Shown here piece by piece: positions 54,280 to 63,479 of a stretch of 64,000 nt of DNA. Source of the stretch: Teredinibacter purpureus (GTDB taxonomy: Bacteria > Pseudomonadota > Gammaproteobacteria > Pseudomonadales > Cellvibrionaceae); NCBI RefSeq assembly GCF_014217335.1, contig NZ_CP060092.1, forward strand, positions 699,501 to 763,500, given 5' to 3'. Position numbers and translations under genes: made by a program. Numbering within the stretch: the stretch's first letter is position 1; the number at the start of each line of letters is the position of its first letter. The notes under the pieces are model-generated. The model saw nothing but the letters and a program-made list of their open reading frames with translations, searched no databases and was not told where the DNA came from.

Positions 54280-54914
54280 GCTAGCGCACTCTCATCTATC
54301 GGCGGTCTTCGTATTTGTCGAGACCAAGTATAAATTCCCACCACAACTAACACTAAATACAGCATCATTAATAATGCGGTGGCATAAAGCTCTCGATCCC
54401 AATATAGATACAAAGCAACGGAATCAATGACGAGCCAGTATAGCCAGTTTTCAAAAATTTTGCGTGCAACCATGTACGTGGTAACAACAGCACCCCAAGT
54501 TGTAAATGAATCGAGATAGGGCCACGCAGCCTGCGTATGTTCGCTCAAAAAATAGCCGCTAACCAACGTTAATACGGCAATTAATGTTATCGCGTAAAGA
54601 TGTTGTGAAAATGACAAGAAACTTATCGACAAGTTTGCTTGCTTCTCTTTAGCCGCCCCATTGTGTTTTTGCCAACACCAGTAACCATACACCGCCATAA
54701 CCATATAATAAACATTTAGTAGCGATTCCATTACCAGCGACACATCAAAAAAGACCCAACTAAAAATTGCAGTGCTAAAGAAAGCACACGGCCAGCACCA
54801 ACGGCTCTCACGTATCACAAGTACTAAATAGGCAATTGCTAATGCTACGGCGATCAATTCCCATCCCGATTGTTGCATTAAGCCGCTGAAGCCTTGCTGA
54901 AAAAGCTCTAACAT
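54276..54914 (-). CDS. pnuT: PnuC-family transporter, probable thiamine transporter PnuT
   Basis: A 212-residue protein with seven or so TM helices and the PnuC-type LNVYYMVMAVYGYWCWQKH element. PnuC-fold transporters facilitate uptake of nicotinamide riboside or, in the PnuT branch, thiamine. The TPP riboswitch ahead of the operon supports the thiamine branch. It starts right after the small YkoF-like gene (0 nt gap). Confidence 0.88.
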   Translation of the reverse strand: MLELFQQGFSGLMQQSGWELIAVALAIAYLVLVIRESRWCWPCAFFSTAIFSWVFFDVSLVMESLLNVYYMVMAVYGYWCWQKHNGAAKEKQANLSISFLSFSQHLYAITLIAVLTLVSGYFLSEHTQAAWPYLDSFTTWGAVVTTYMVARKIFENWLYWLVIDSVALYLYWDRELYATALLMMLYLVLVVVGIYTWSRQIRRPPIDESALA

Positions 54915-55163
54915 TTATAGCGCCTCATAGCCCGGCAAGAATTTCGCGACAAAAACGCATTTCCCATAGCGGTTAAAACTCCACGCAATTACATCATTGA
55001 TAGCGAACATAACCGCGCTGTATTCACCCGCGAGAATGGTTGCCGTGGGTACGGTGTTAACATCAACACCTTCGTATGTATTCAGTTTTTCGATGGTTTC
55101 GACAATGATAGGAAGGTAATCATTTTGGAGAGGATAGAGGGTAAGTTCTACGCTTAATTTCAT
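54915..55163 (-). CDS. YkoF-like small thiamine/HMP-binding protein
   Basis: An 82-residue ORF, MKLSVELTLYPLQNDYLPIIVETIEKL, with the YkoF-type beta-alpha pattern (one domain; B. subtilis YkoF has two). The family binds thiamine or its pyrimidine. It lies between the TonB receptor and pnuT in the riboswitch operon. No signal peptide is visible, so it is probably cytoplasmic. Confidence 0.75.
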   Translation of the reverse strand: MKLSVELTLYPLQNDYLPIIVETIEKLNTYEGVDVNTVPTATILAGEYSAVMFAINDVIAWSFNRYGKCVFVAKFLPGYEAL

Positions 55164-55227
55164 TTTGGTACCTTTTAGCTGACTTTAATTGGCCGCCTCT
55201 GTTGTTAGAAGCGGCCCCTTGTACAGG

Positions 55228-57354
55228 CTAGAAGCGATAGCTTGCGCTTACACCATAAGTTAATGGAGCACCTTTTTGCGTATAAGGTTCAGGCGCATAA
55301 CCTTTGCGCGGGTCGTTGCCACCGGCATGGCTAAAATAGAAACCCCGCGTTTCAATGGTTTCATCTGTCAAGTTTTTGCCCCACAACGATACGGACACCG
55401 CGTCACGATCATATGTCAGGCGAATATTCAGCAGGTTATACGGTTCACTTTTCTCATTGTGGCTTTCAGAAAAATAGAAGCTGTCTTTACCTTCAAGTTC
55501 GACACGAACATTAATGGGCAATGAGAAATCATATTGTGCAGCAACGAAATATTGATAGTTAGGCGCATGAGCCTGATCTCGCTGGCTCATATCATATCCA
55601 TCACCAGTCTCTTCATTCCTGTCAACGTGGCTGCGGTTTTCAAAGCCGTCATAATTCGTATTCAATAGCCCAACGGTGCTGAATATCGTCAAAGATTCGT
55701 TCGCACGCCAGTTCACCTCAGCTTCGAGACCTGCATTCGACCCAGCTTCAGCATTCGAGAGATACTCTACAAAGTCTACATAGGCTTCGCCTTCAATAGG
55801 ATAGGCCCTCGATTGCTTCGCTTGAATATCGGTACGCTCTTGGTAGAAACCTGCGAGCTGAGCCGTTAGCGTGTTATCTAACCAGTTGCCTTTCACACCT
55901 ACTTCGTAGTTCACCATAGATTCGGGCTCAAATAGACGCAAATCATCGTCCAACAGTGGATCGGCGTTAAAGCCGCCCGCTTTGTAACCACGTGACACTA
56001 ATCCATACACTAATGTAGATTCAGCAACTTTTGCTTCAAGTGCGAGCTTCCCACCCCAAAAATTATCGCTTGGTTTAAACGCTACGGCTTCGCTATCGTT
56101 AAAGTTCGCATCGAAAACTTCGTTGCGTAATCCACCGATAAGCGTCAACACGTCGGATAACTGATAGTCGACCTGTCCGTAGATTGCGGTGCTGTCTGTA
56201 GTGTATCGGCTCGAGTAGTCTCCGAAATAAGTACGCAATAAATCCACTTGCTGATTTCTATCATAGACACCCACGGCCCATTTCAACGGCCCTTGCGTGG
56301 CTTTTGATACAAAGCGTACATCAACCGAGCGATTACTGTTGTCACGCTCATAGTTATCGGCAGAAGAATAAGAACCATAGATACACGTTGGAAAATCGGT
56401 ACACAGGTTGAGGTTGGCCCAATCTTCATCGTAGCCATACTCAACGTCTGAAGAAGCATAACTCACTACCGCATTCACGTCGGCAAAGCTTAAACCTTCG
56501 TAGCCTGCGCTAAGGGCATGGGCAACGGTAGTTTGGCGGTCATGGCCCGGTTCGTCTGAGAAGGTTGTACGGTTGTTGTCCAAACTAAACGCATCATAGC
56601 CATTGTCGACATCGATATAGTAACTCGTCAGATCTACGCTCAACGTTTCTAACACCTGGAAACTAAGATGATTACGTAGGCTTAACTCGTCGAGGTTGTT
56701 GGTGTCGTCCCGGTTTAAGAAATCATTTTGAATATAGCCATTACTGACATTTTTTTGGACTGCCACTCTCCACCCAGCGTTTTCGCTCAAGGGCGTGGTA
56801 AACATGCCACTCACATCAAATGTTCCATGACTGCCAGCGCCGGCCGCTATTGCCCCTGCGGTGGTCTCTTCTGGGCGGTTACCCACGACATTGATCATGC
56901 CAGCAAGTGCATTGGCGCCGTAGAGTGTTCCCTGTGGGCCTCGAAAAACTTCAACTTGAGCGGTATCCAACGCGGTTACACCTGTTGCCAAACCGGTAAA
57001 ATCTATCCCGTCAACAATAACGCCTACCGATGGATTAATGGGTGCAACAAATTGGCTGCGCTCGCCAATACCCCGAATCTGAATATAGCGGCCGCGAGAG
57101 GCACCTGTGGAGTAGTTGACGTTTGGTGCGATATTTAACAAATCTTCTAGATTTTTCGCATTACGCGCTTTAATAACGGTTTCATCAATTACCGAAACGC
57201 TGTTAGCAAGCTCTAGCGGACGGGTCGACCGGATTTCACCGGTGATCAACACCTCTTCTACAACCTCTTCGGTGTTTTGACCCAGCGCTACACCACTGAG
57301 GGACAGCACGAGCAAGGAAGAAAGGGTGGCTAATGGTTGGAACTTGGAGAACAT
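55228..57354 (-). CDS. TonB-dependent receptor, probable thiamine (OMR1-type)
   Basis: A 708-residue receptor with a signal peptide (VLSLSGVALGQ), TonB box TEEVVEEVLITGEIRS, plug (LLNIAPNVNYSTGASRGRYIQIRGIGERSQF, VDGIDF, FRGPQGTLYGANALAGMINVV) and a beta-barrel ending YGVSASYRF with C-terminal Phe. It is the first gene after the TPP riboswitch, followed by thiamine transport and kinase genes, so thiamine or a derivative is the likely cargo. It is a different class from the large carbohydrate receptor at 6000. Confidence 0.92.
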   Translation of the reverse strand: MFSKFQPLATLSSLLVLSLSGVALGQNTEEVVEEVLITGEIRSTRPLELANSVSVIDETVIKARNAKNLEDLLNIAPNVNYSTGASRGRYIQIRGIGERSQFVAPINPSVGVIVDGIDFTGLATGVTALDTAQVEVFRGPQGTLYGANALAGMINVVGNRPEETTAGAIAAGAGSHGTFDVSGMFTTPLSENAGWRVAVQKNVSNGYIQNDFLNRDDTNNLDELSLRNHLSFQVLETLSVDLTSYYIDVDNGYDAFSLDNNRTTFSDEPGHDRQTTVAHALSAGYEGLSFADVNAVVSYASSDVEYGYDEDWANLNLCTDFPTCIYGSYSSADNYERDNSNRSVDVRFVSKATQGPLKWAVGVYDRNQQVDLLRTYFGDYSSRYTTDSTAIYGQVDYQLSDVLTLIGGLRNEVFDANFNDSEAVAFKPSDNFWGGKLALEAKVAESTLVYGLVSRGYKAGGFNADPLLDDDLRLFEPESMVNYEVGVKGNWLDNTLTAQLAGFYQERTDIQAKQSRAYPIEGEAYVDFVEYLSNAEAGSNAGLEAEVNWRANESLTIFSTVGLLNTNYDGFENRSHVDRNEETGDGYDMSQRDQAHAPNYQYFVAAQYDFSLPINVRVELEGKDSFYFSESHNEKSEPYNLLNIRLTYDRDAVSVSLWGKNLTDETIETRGFYFSHAGGNDPRKGYAPEPYTQKGAPLTYGVSASYRF

Positions 57355-57457
57355 ATCAGGCCTTCTATAGACAAAAATAGGAGAGCCGGAGTAGTGCTTT
57401 GGCAGGGAATGGTATACAAGCCAATAGTTGGCCGAAGTGAACGCTCGCCTACGCGAG

Positions 57458-57560
57458 ATTCCTATTCCTACGCCGGTACTAACCGGATCAGGTTCATAGG
57501 GTTTGGGAAGATCCCATCTCAGACTATCGCTATAAAACCACAGTCACCCCTCAGGAGAGC
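57458..57560 (-). ncRNA. TPP (THI element) riboswitch
   Basis: On the minus strand the conserved order is present: GGGGTG (5' half), CTGAGATGG, ACCCTATGAACCTGATC, CGGTTAGTACCGG and GCGTAGGAA. CTGAGA (57518-57523 on the plus strand as TCTCAG) and the P2/P4 bases match the thi box consensus. It lies 100 nt upstream of the receptor gene and should repress the operon when TPP is plentiful. Confidence 0.93.
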
Positions 57561-57593
57561 GCGCATTCTAACGTATTGTACCCGTTAACGAAA

Positions 57594-57615
57594 CTGAGCC
57601 CCAAAAGGGGCTCAG
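57594..57615 (-). terminator. Hairpin after the GH45 gene
   Basis: A perfect 9-bp stem CTGAGCCCC/GGGGCTCAG (57594-57602 with 57607-57615) with AAAA loop, 35 nt past the cellulase stop and just ahead of the riboswitch. The following tract is TTTCGTT, so it is a plausible but modest terminator. Confidence 0.65.
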
Positions 57616-57649
57616 TAGAGGTCTAACCATTCAGTCTTACGACAAATGT

Positions 57650-59212
57650 TTAGTTACAAGAGTTACTCACGTCGTTTAGAAAACCACGGTCAACACCTGA
57701 ACGAGAAGTTATCGCCGATGGACAAGCCACTTCACGATATTTCAAGCTGGGGTTATCGGCCGCTTCAAACCAGTCAACATACCACTGACAACCTTGTTGT
57801 AGATCCGTCAGGCCACGTGAGCCAAACACATTGTCGCAACGCTGAGACAAGCAGCTTTTATACTGTGACAAGCTAGCGTTATAACCCAGCTCATCTTTAC
57901 AAGCCGCGAGGAAACCGCCGTATTGCGCGCCTAGCTCGTCGTTTGATACGCCCCACTGAGAAGAACACGCATTAAATTGACCAACGCCGCCGCCAGGTAC
58001 GAGTATGTCAAACTGACCGCCCGCCACATCGGAACCAATATTAGTTGCCTGAACAATCATACGCTTGCCGCTTAATGCCGCAGAACCCGGATCATTGCCA
58101 CCGTTGTGTGAGCTACCCGTAAATTGGATTTCGAAACAACGACCGCACACGTCACCGCTAGACGTTGCCGCATAACCATAAGACAACGTATTGCTCACAG
58201 CCCATGGCGATAGACCCTGACACATATGAGCGTTACCGCCATCACAAGCACTGCCCGCGTTAATGTCACCAATGGGCTGATCATTCACACCACAAGCACC
58301 TAAAGGCTCAGCACCATCAGGTACATTTCCAGACCAGCTACAGTGTGCTTTACAGCAATCCCAATAACGAGTTGCATAACCATCACAACCCGCAATGCTA
58401 CTTGAACTTGAGGAGCTAGAAGAACTTGAGGAAGAGCTACTGCTAGAACTACTAGAAGAGCTAGAAGAACTGCTAGAGGAGCTAGACGAACTTGAAGAAG
58501 AGCTGGAAGAATTTCCACAGCTGCTAATCACGCCGCCACTGCCACCTTGGCCTTCACACGTAGTGCGACCAATACAACTTTGACCATTTTCCCAACCCCA
58601 ACCGGTATCTTGATTCGCACACAACGCTCGTGGCTCATCTTGATACCACTGACATTGCTCGTCACATTGGCCGGTAGACGATGAGCTTTGGCTGCTGCTT
58701 GAAGAAGAAACCGAGCTGCTGCTCGATGAAGAAACAGAACTGCTTACCGAACTGCTCACAGAACTACTGCTAGAAGACACCGAGCTGCTCACCGATGAAG
58801 AGCTAGAACTGCTGGAGGAAACAGACGATGAAGAACTAGAAGATGCAGTACCACCGCCTGTCACAGAAAGTGACGCAATAGAAGGCGTGCCGCTGCCGTT
58901 AGCACAATAGCCAAATGTAACGCTGCTACCCGATGCAATAGAGGCATTATGGCTTTGCGGTGTAACGGTACTACCGCTATTACTACCGTTCCACAAGTTA
59001 TTGATATTCGCGCCGTTTAGATCTAACTCTAGAGTCCAATCCGTAATGGTGCTACCACCATTATTCGCAACGGTCACATCGGCACAGTAACCACTGCCCC
59101 AGTTATTGTTCATAGAAATAGTGGCTTCGCCTGCGCCAGATACCAAGCCGTGAGCAGCATAGGCAAATAATAATGCGGCAGCAGGAATAAATTTTAGTTG
59201 GCTAATGTTCAT
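57650..59212 (-). CDS. GH45 endoglucanase with CBM2, CBM10-type module and poly-serine linkers
   Basis: From ATG 59210-59212 (preceded by GAGGG at good spacing) the product is 520 residues. A start at 59260 would add 16 unlikely residues. Order: signal peptide; CBM2 (~30-125, NNNWGSGYCADVTV, ITDWTLELDLNG); Ser-rich linker; CBM10-like module (CQWYQDEPRALCANQ, GWGWENGQSCIG); a ~39-residue poly-Ser linker; GH45 catalytic domain with TRYWDCCKAHCSWSG, CGRCFEIQFTG and a DLQQGCQWYVDWFEAADNPS end. It is a secreted endo-beta-1,4-glucanase. It is the only cellulase in the window, so it is probably a separate transcription unit from the xylan genes. Confidence 0.95.
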   Translation of the reverse strand: MNISQLKFIPAAALLFAYAAHGLVSGAGEATISMNNNWGSGYCADVTVANNGGSTITDWTLELDLNGANINNLWNGSNSGSTVTPQSHNASIASGSSVTFGYCANGSGTPSIASLSVTGGGTASSSSSSSVSSSSSSSSSVSSSVSSSSSSVSSSVSSSVSSSSSSSVSSSSSSQSSSSTGQCDEQCQWYQDEPRALCANQDTGWGWENGQSCIGRTTCEGQGGSGGVISSCGNSSSSSSSSSSSSSSSSSSSSSSSSSSSSSSSSSSSSSSIAGCDGYATRYWDCCKAHCSWSGNVPDGAEPLGACGVNDQPIGDINAGSACDGGNAHMCQGLSPWAVSNTLSYGYAATSSGDVCGRCFEIQFTGSSHNGGNDPGSAALSGKRMIVQATNIGSDVAGGQFDILVPGGGVGQFNACSSQWGVSNDELGAQYGGFLAACKDELGYNASLSQYKSCLSQRCDNVFGSRGLTDLQQGCQWYVDWFEAADNPSLKYREVACPSAITSRSGVDRGFLNDVSNSCN

Positions 59213-59678
59213 ACCGAACCCTCTTAGGTGTCCATAAGCGTTCAGGTGCAAACAATACAAGGCACCACGCTCTTTGTTGTATTAAGGAAAGGAAAGATTG
59301 ATGATTACTGAAAAATTCGCGCTTTTTTATTTTTATTAGCGACGGCGTAAGGTACCTTGAAAAGGACGCAGAATAAACGGCTAGTTTTGAATCAAAACAG
59401 GATTCAGAACAAAGTTAATGTAATATGCCGCTTAATAAATGCGTTACGCTACATTCCTATCAAAACGTTTTATCCATCCAGAAAAAATTATCGCGGCGAA
59501 GGGATCATAATCAAAAGCTGGCGCTCTAAATACCCATGTAGTATTACAGGACGCGCGCAAAAACAAAGTGTAAAAACACGATCCCCACATTATGATTCAG
59601 TTAATGACGGATCGATAACCGCCCTGCACAAACGTTTTATGGCTTAATTCAGGTCAAACACAAAAAAAGGAAACATAG
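59213..59678. other. 466-bp divergent intergenic region
   Basis: No gene, RNA or clear dyad was recognised. It holds the promoters of the GH45 gene (minus) and the DUF3014 gene (plus). Confidence 0.5.
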
Positions 59679-60608
59679 ATGCGCGACGACACCCGTGACT
59701 TAGGGGATGGTAATTTAGACGGACCACCAGAAGCCATTCACTCTAAACGTTCTTCTACAACCTTTGTGATTGTACTCATCGTAGTTGCATTGCTCGCTGC
59801 CGGTGTTTACCTGCTATCCAACCGTAGCTCGGCACCCATTATTCCCGTTGTAGCGCCCACAACACCTATTCCCACACCGGTCAGCACGCCGGCGCCAACG
59901 GCAACACCCGCGCCGGATACCGACCTGCTACAACCCACTGCTCAACCAGCGCCAACCGCCGAACCATTACCGACGCTAGACAATAGCGATGAGCCCCTGC
60001 GAACAACACTTCTAGAAACTCAGGGTTTAACATCACTGGTGGCGTTACTCACCCCCGACGATATTATTCGAAAATTTGTTCGCGCCGTTTTTAATCTAAA
60101 CCAAGGTAAAGTTGTACCGCAATACCGCCCCCTGAACGGACCAACATCAGCCTTTAAAGCACAAGCTATAGGCCGTATGGCTGAAATCCCATCGCCCGAA
60201 AATAGCAATGAAACCATTCAAACAGCGCTCTTTCGTAACCCCCCGCAAAACCAGCAACGCTATAGCGTTTACGTGAGCCTTGCCGAACAACTTAATCTTT
60301 CCGCTATAACGCAGCTGTACCGGCTTTACTACCCATTATTACAACGCGCTTACGAAGAATTGGGAGAAGGGCCAGCCGAATTTCACACCCTTGTACTGGG
60401 GGCGTTGCGCAGTTTTTCCGCCACACCACACATAGAAAGAGAACCCGAACTCATTTTGATTCGCGCCCAATATCAGTTCTTAGACCCTACGTTAGAAGCA
60501 TTGCCCAACACTCAAAAATTAATCTTGCGCATGGGAATTGAAAACCGAGAATCTCTACAGAAAACGTTAACAATGCTCGAAAAATCGCTTTCGTCGCTCA
60601 CTCTTTAA
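59679..60608 (+). CDS. DUF3014-family membrane-anchored protein
   Basis: A 309-residue protein with a short cytoplasmic N terminus, one TM helix (FVIVLIVVALLAAGVYLLS) and a Pro/Thr/Ala-rich linker (~55-100). A soluble DUF3014-type domain follows (~105-305: LLTPDDIIRKFVRAVFNLNQGKVVPQYRPL, RYSVYVSLAEQL, ALRSF, LILRMGIENRESLQ). The function of the family is not known to me. AAAGGA-type RBS precedes ATG 59679. The next gene is 225 nt away across BlaI-type operators. Confidence 0.85.
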   Translation: MRDDTRDLGDGNLDGPPEAIHSKRSSTTFVIVLIVVALLAAGVYLLSNRSSAPIIPVVAPTTPIPTPVSTPAPTATPAPDTDLLQPTAQPAPTAEPLPTLDNSDEPLRTTLLETQGLTSLVALLTPDDIIRKFVRAVFNLNQGKVVPQYRPLNGPTSAFKAQAIGRMAEIPSPENSNETIQTALFRNPPQNQQRYSVYVSLAEQLNLSAITQLYRLYYPLLQRAYEELGEGPAEFHTLVLGALRSFSATPHIEREPELILIRAQYQFLDPTLEALPNTQKLILRMGIENRESLQKTLTMLEKSLSSLTL

Positions 60609-60769
60609 CTATCCGCTTCGTTAAACGCGTAAGGCACCATTGTTCACGCAATGCGTCTTGAGCGTTTAGCGTAGGAAACATCTTACCTCTCGCTTTAAGT
60701 ACCATTAAAACCCAGGCCTCAGGCTCATTTTTAACGCCAATTTTCCATTAACGTATAAAAACTACTTGC

Positions 60770-60818
60770 AACTACGATAAGCGTCGTACAAACTTAACTA
60801 CGACATCACTCGTAGTTA
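60770..60818. promoter_or_regulatory. Two BlaI-type operators in tandem
   Basis: A perfect 9-bp inverted repeat TAACTACGA-(6)-TCGTAGTTA (60795-60803 with 60810-60818) and an imperfect copy AACTACGA-(6)-TCGTAC (60770-60777 with 60784-60789). They share spacer length and have centres 26 bp apart. They lie directly before the BlaI-family gene, so autoregulation is likely. Confidence 0.7.
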
Positions 60819-60833
60819 GCTAAAGGAAACATC

Positions 60834-61205
60834 GTGTCCAACCCCACACAAGCAGAACTTGAAATACTGAATATTCTCTGGGAATCGGGAGAGTTGCGTG
60901 TGCAGGACGTTCACGAAAAGTTAAGTAGCATTCGTACCATTGGTTACACCACCACACTGAAGTCGATGCAGGTTATGGTTCAAAAAGGTTTATTAGATAG
61001 ACGCCTCGACGGGCGCAGCCATATCTATTTTACCGCTATTCAAGAAACAACCACTAAAAATAAGCTTCTCTCACGTTTCGTCGACAATACCTTTCGTGGC
61101 TCCTCAAGCAAGCTTGTGATGCAACTTTTTGGCAACAACTCCGTCAGCAAAAAAGAAGTCGATGAAATTAGATCCTTTCTAGATAATTTAGAGGATAAAG
61201 AATAA
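60834..61205 (+). CDS. BlaI/MecI/CopY-family transcriptional repressor
   Basis: A 123-residue winged-helix protein from GTG 60834 (AAAGGA upstream). It has LTQAELEILNILWESGELRVQDVHEKL-like N-terminal helices, then GYTTTLKSMQVMVQKGLLDRRLDGRSHIYF, the recognition helix and wing of the family, and a C-terminal dimerisation helix. It represses until its partner protease cleaves it. Its stop overlaps the start of the BlaR1-like gene by 1 nt, so the two are cotranslated. Confidence 0.93.
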   Translation: MSNPTQAELEILNILWESGELRVQDVHEKLSSIRTIGYTTTLKSMQVMVQKGLLDRRLDGRSHIYFTAIQETTTKNKLLSRFVDNTFRGSSSKLVMQLFGNNSVSKKEVDEIRSFLDNLEDKE

Positions 61206-63094
61206 TGAAACTCGCAACATTTTTAAGCGGCGATATCGCCTACGCTTTCAGCTGGACGATGATTCACTCCTTTTGGCAAGCAGGGCTAATTGCACTCGTG
61301 CTTGCACTCTCACTGTCCATTAACCGAAACCTTAGTGCGCGCGTACGTTACTTACACGGTATTTTTGCGCTCATTATGTGCGTTGTGGCCAGCGGTGCAA
61401 CTTTCTCCTATTTATATAAAAGTATAGGAGAAGCGCATTATATTGTTCAGACTAGCGGCGTAACCATTCACTATTTTGGTGGTTTCTGGGAACAAACCTA
61501 TGGCGTACTTAATAACAACATCGAGTACATTTTAGCGGTGTGGTTAATTGGTTTTAGCGTTCAATTCATACGCTTTACCCGCGATTTTGTTCTTGCTTTA
61601 CGTTTGCGCCATCAGAACTGTTCGCCCGTCAGTGGATTATGGTCGCAACGCTGCGCGCAACTAGCCAAACGCATGGGAATTTCAAAGCGTATATTTATCC
61701 GAAATTCTAGCCGTGTCTCCAGCATTTGCGTTATTGGCCACCTAAAACCCGTTATCTTATTGCCCATTGGCCTTTTAACATCGTTAGATGTTGAGCAAGT
61801 TGAAGCTCTTCTGCTGCATGAATTAGCGCACATTCAACGCAACGACTATGTTGTAAATGCCATTCAAAGTTTCGTTCGTTTGCTGTACTTTTTTAACCCA
61901 GCCGTTCTGTGGATTTCCCGTAATATTGACATCGAACGAGAGAATGCCTGTGACGATACCGCAGTTAAGCATTGTGGTAGCCCAACACTCTATGCCAATA
62001 GTTTGGCCAATATCTCCGAGCTGCAGCTCCGCTTAGCCACCGTGCTTGCGGCTAAAAAAACAGGTGAAAATATGTTACCTCGCGTTAAACGTTTGTTTTC
62101 AGATTCATCGGGTATGGCAAAAAGTATGGAGCAGTTCGTGTCTGCGTTAATCGCGGGGTTATTGGTGGTAGCGATGAATGCAAGTGCCAATGACATTCGC
62201 ATACCATCGTTTGCAGCTGAACCCGTAACATTACCTGCGCAGTCTCAGGGGTCGCAAGATGTTGTTCCCGCTCAACAGGTTACAACCAATCCCGCCGCCG
62301 AAACCAACATGCAGCACGCGCCGAGCGCCAATACATTGCCTACTGTTGTTTCAGGTTCTATCGAAGGCGCTGAGACGCCCGATAATGCCCTGCCAACATT
62401 AACGTTTAGCGAAGATACGCACATGGAGCTGGCGTCTCCTTCGCTGGATTTTGCGCTTAAAAAAGCAACGAGCGAACCCGTTCAACTTGCCGCTACTGAA
62501 CCCGTTACGAATATCCGCAATACCGACGCGGAGCCTATTCTCTCGCCAATGGATTCACCTGATTTTGATCGTTTCTATTTAGCCGAAGACTTTAGCGTAC
62601 CGCTAAAACGCAAAATTTATGTTGAAGATGTGCACGCTCAATTTGCAGACGTGTGGTTAAAACGTTTTCGAAGCAAAACGTCAGATAAATATCAGGCGTC
62701 CATTAAACAAAATTATAGTGAAGCCTATAAAGCCCAGATAGTTAAAGCCCTAACAGAAGGCGGTTGGTCAGTAGAGAATACAAAAGACGAAGAAACCTTA
62801 ATATTCTCTGCCAAACTTTTCGATCTTTATATTTTTGCTCCCGATTCCAGCGGTATTAAACAAACACTAGTCGCATTGGCTGGCCAAGCCGCCACCGACA
62901 TTCACATTACTAACCCAAACGGCCAGTCTTTTATCCATATAACCGACTACCGTAATACAGATTCCAGCGCGAAAGGCCCTTTACTGGCCAACAAAGCAAC
63001 CAATTTTTATTACTTCAAACGCTTGATGGGCTCTTGGGCAGAAACCACCACCTCGTATTTGGATAACATTATTAAGATCGCTGAACAGCAGTAA
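61205..63094 (+). CDS. BlaR1/MecR1-type M56 metallopeptidase with a non-penicillin-binding C-terminal domain
   Basis: A 629-residue protein. The N-terminal ~330 residues have four or so TM helices and the M56 zinc protease motif HELAHIQRNDY with a downstream ENACDD Glu. A low-complexity Pro/Thr/Ala linker (~345-450) is followed by a C-terminal extracytoplasmic region (~455-629). The last lacks the SxxK, SxN and KTG motifs of BlaR1 sensor domains, so its ligand is probably not a beta-lactam. It would cleave the BlaI-like partner on stimulus. A strong terminator follows at 63259. Confidence 0.9.
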   Translation: MKLATFLSGDIAYAFSWTMIHSFWQAGLIALVLALSLSINRNLSARVRYLHGIFALIMCVVASGATFSYLYKSIGEAHYIVQTSGVTIHYFGGFWEQTYGVLNNNIEYILAVWLIGFSVQFIRFTRDFVLALRLRHQNCSPVSGLWSQRCAQLAKRMGISKRIFIRNSSRVSSICVIGHLKPVILLPIGLLTSLDVEQVEALLLHELAHIQRNDYVVNAIQSFVRLLYFFNPAVLWISRNIDIERENACDDTAVKHCGSPTLYANSLANISELQLRLATVLAAKKTGENMLPRVKRLFSDSSGMAKSMEQFVSALIAGLLVVAMNASANDIRIPSFAAEPVTLPAQSQGSQDVVPAQQVTTNPAAETNMQHAPSANTLPTVVSGSIEGAETPDNALPTLTFSEDTHMELASPSLDFALKKATSEPVQLAATEPVTNIRNTDAEPILSPMDSPDFDRFYLAEDFSVPLKRKIYVEDVHAQFADVWLKRFRSKTSDKYQASIKQNYSEAYKAQIVKALTEGGWSVENTKDEETLIFSAKLFDLYIFAPDSSGIKQTLVALAGQAATDIHITNPNGQSFIHITDYRNTDSSAKGPLLANKATNFYYFKRLMGSWAETTTSYLDNIIKIAEQQ

Positions 63095-63133
63095 TCACCT
63101 CCGCGATTACCGCCAGAACGCTTTAAAAGAAAA

Positions 63134-63201
63134 CGAATATTCGGGTTTGAAATGGTAGTAACCTAACCACTGCCCCCCTAAAATTTCAGCCCGAATATTC
63201 G
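63134..63201. repeat. Long imperfect inverted repeat
   Basis: Arms of about 19-20 nt, mismatched or gapped at one or two positions, around a 29-nt loop. Each arm itself contains the palindrome CGAATATTCG. It lies 40 nt past the BlaR1-like stop and before its terminator. Confidence 0.5.
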
Positions 63202-63258
63202 CTCTAATACCCTTTAGATTCATTCGCAAGCTCGATATGGCTATAGGCCATCTTATTG

Positions 63259-63297
63259 CTCGCCTGCTTACTCGGGAGGTAACAGGCGAGTTTTTTT
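63259..63297 (+). terminator. Strong terminator after the BlaR1-like gene
   Basis: An 8-bp stem CTCGCCTG/CAGGCGAG (63259-63266 with 63283-63290), extended by inner TTAC/GTAA pairing and followed by TTTTTTT. Confidence 0.92.
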
Positions 63298-63479
63298 CTC
63301 TTCTTTTATCTCATTTCATCCTTGCCAGCACCATCGCAGTGAAGAGCACCACACGCTCAATGCCGCTTATCTCGCCACTGCCCATGATCACTATTTAGTC
63401 TCCTGCGACAATTCGCCACATCCCTTCTTTCGGCGCGCTTATTTACAATTACCCCTATTGAGACCACAGAGATAAGATC

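Larger units (their letters stand above)
63095..63479. other. 385-bp intergenic region with dyad and terminator
   Basis: It holds an imperfect long inverted repeat (63134-63153 with 63183-63201, CGAATATTCGGGTTTGAAAT/ATTTC.GCCCGAATATTCG) and the terminator at 63259-63297. No gene was seen. Confidence 0.5.

Noticed and set aside
58390..58850. Short-period repeat tract that could be taken for a CRISPR or VNTR array
   Set aside because: It is the coding sequence of the poly-serine linkers of the GH45 protein, with no regular repeat/spacer alternation.
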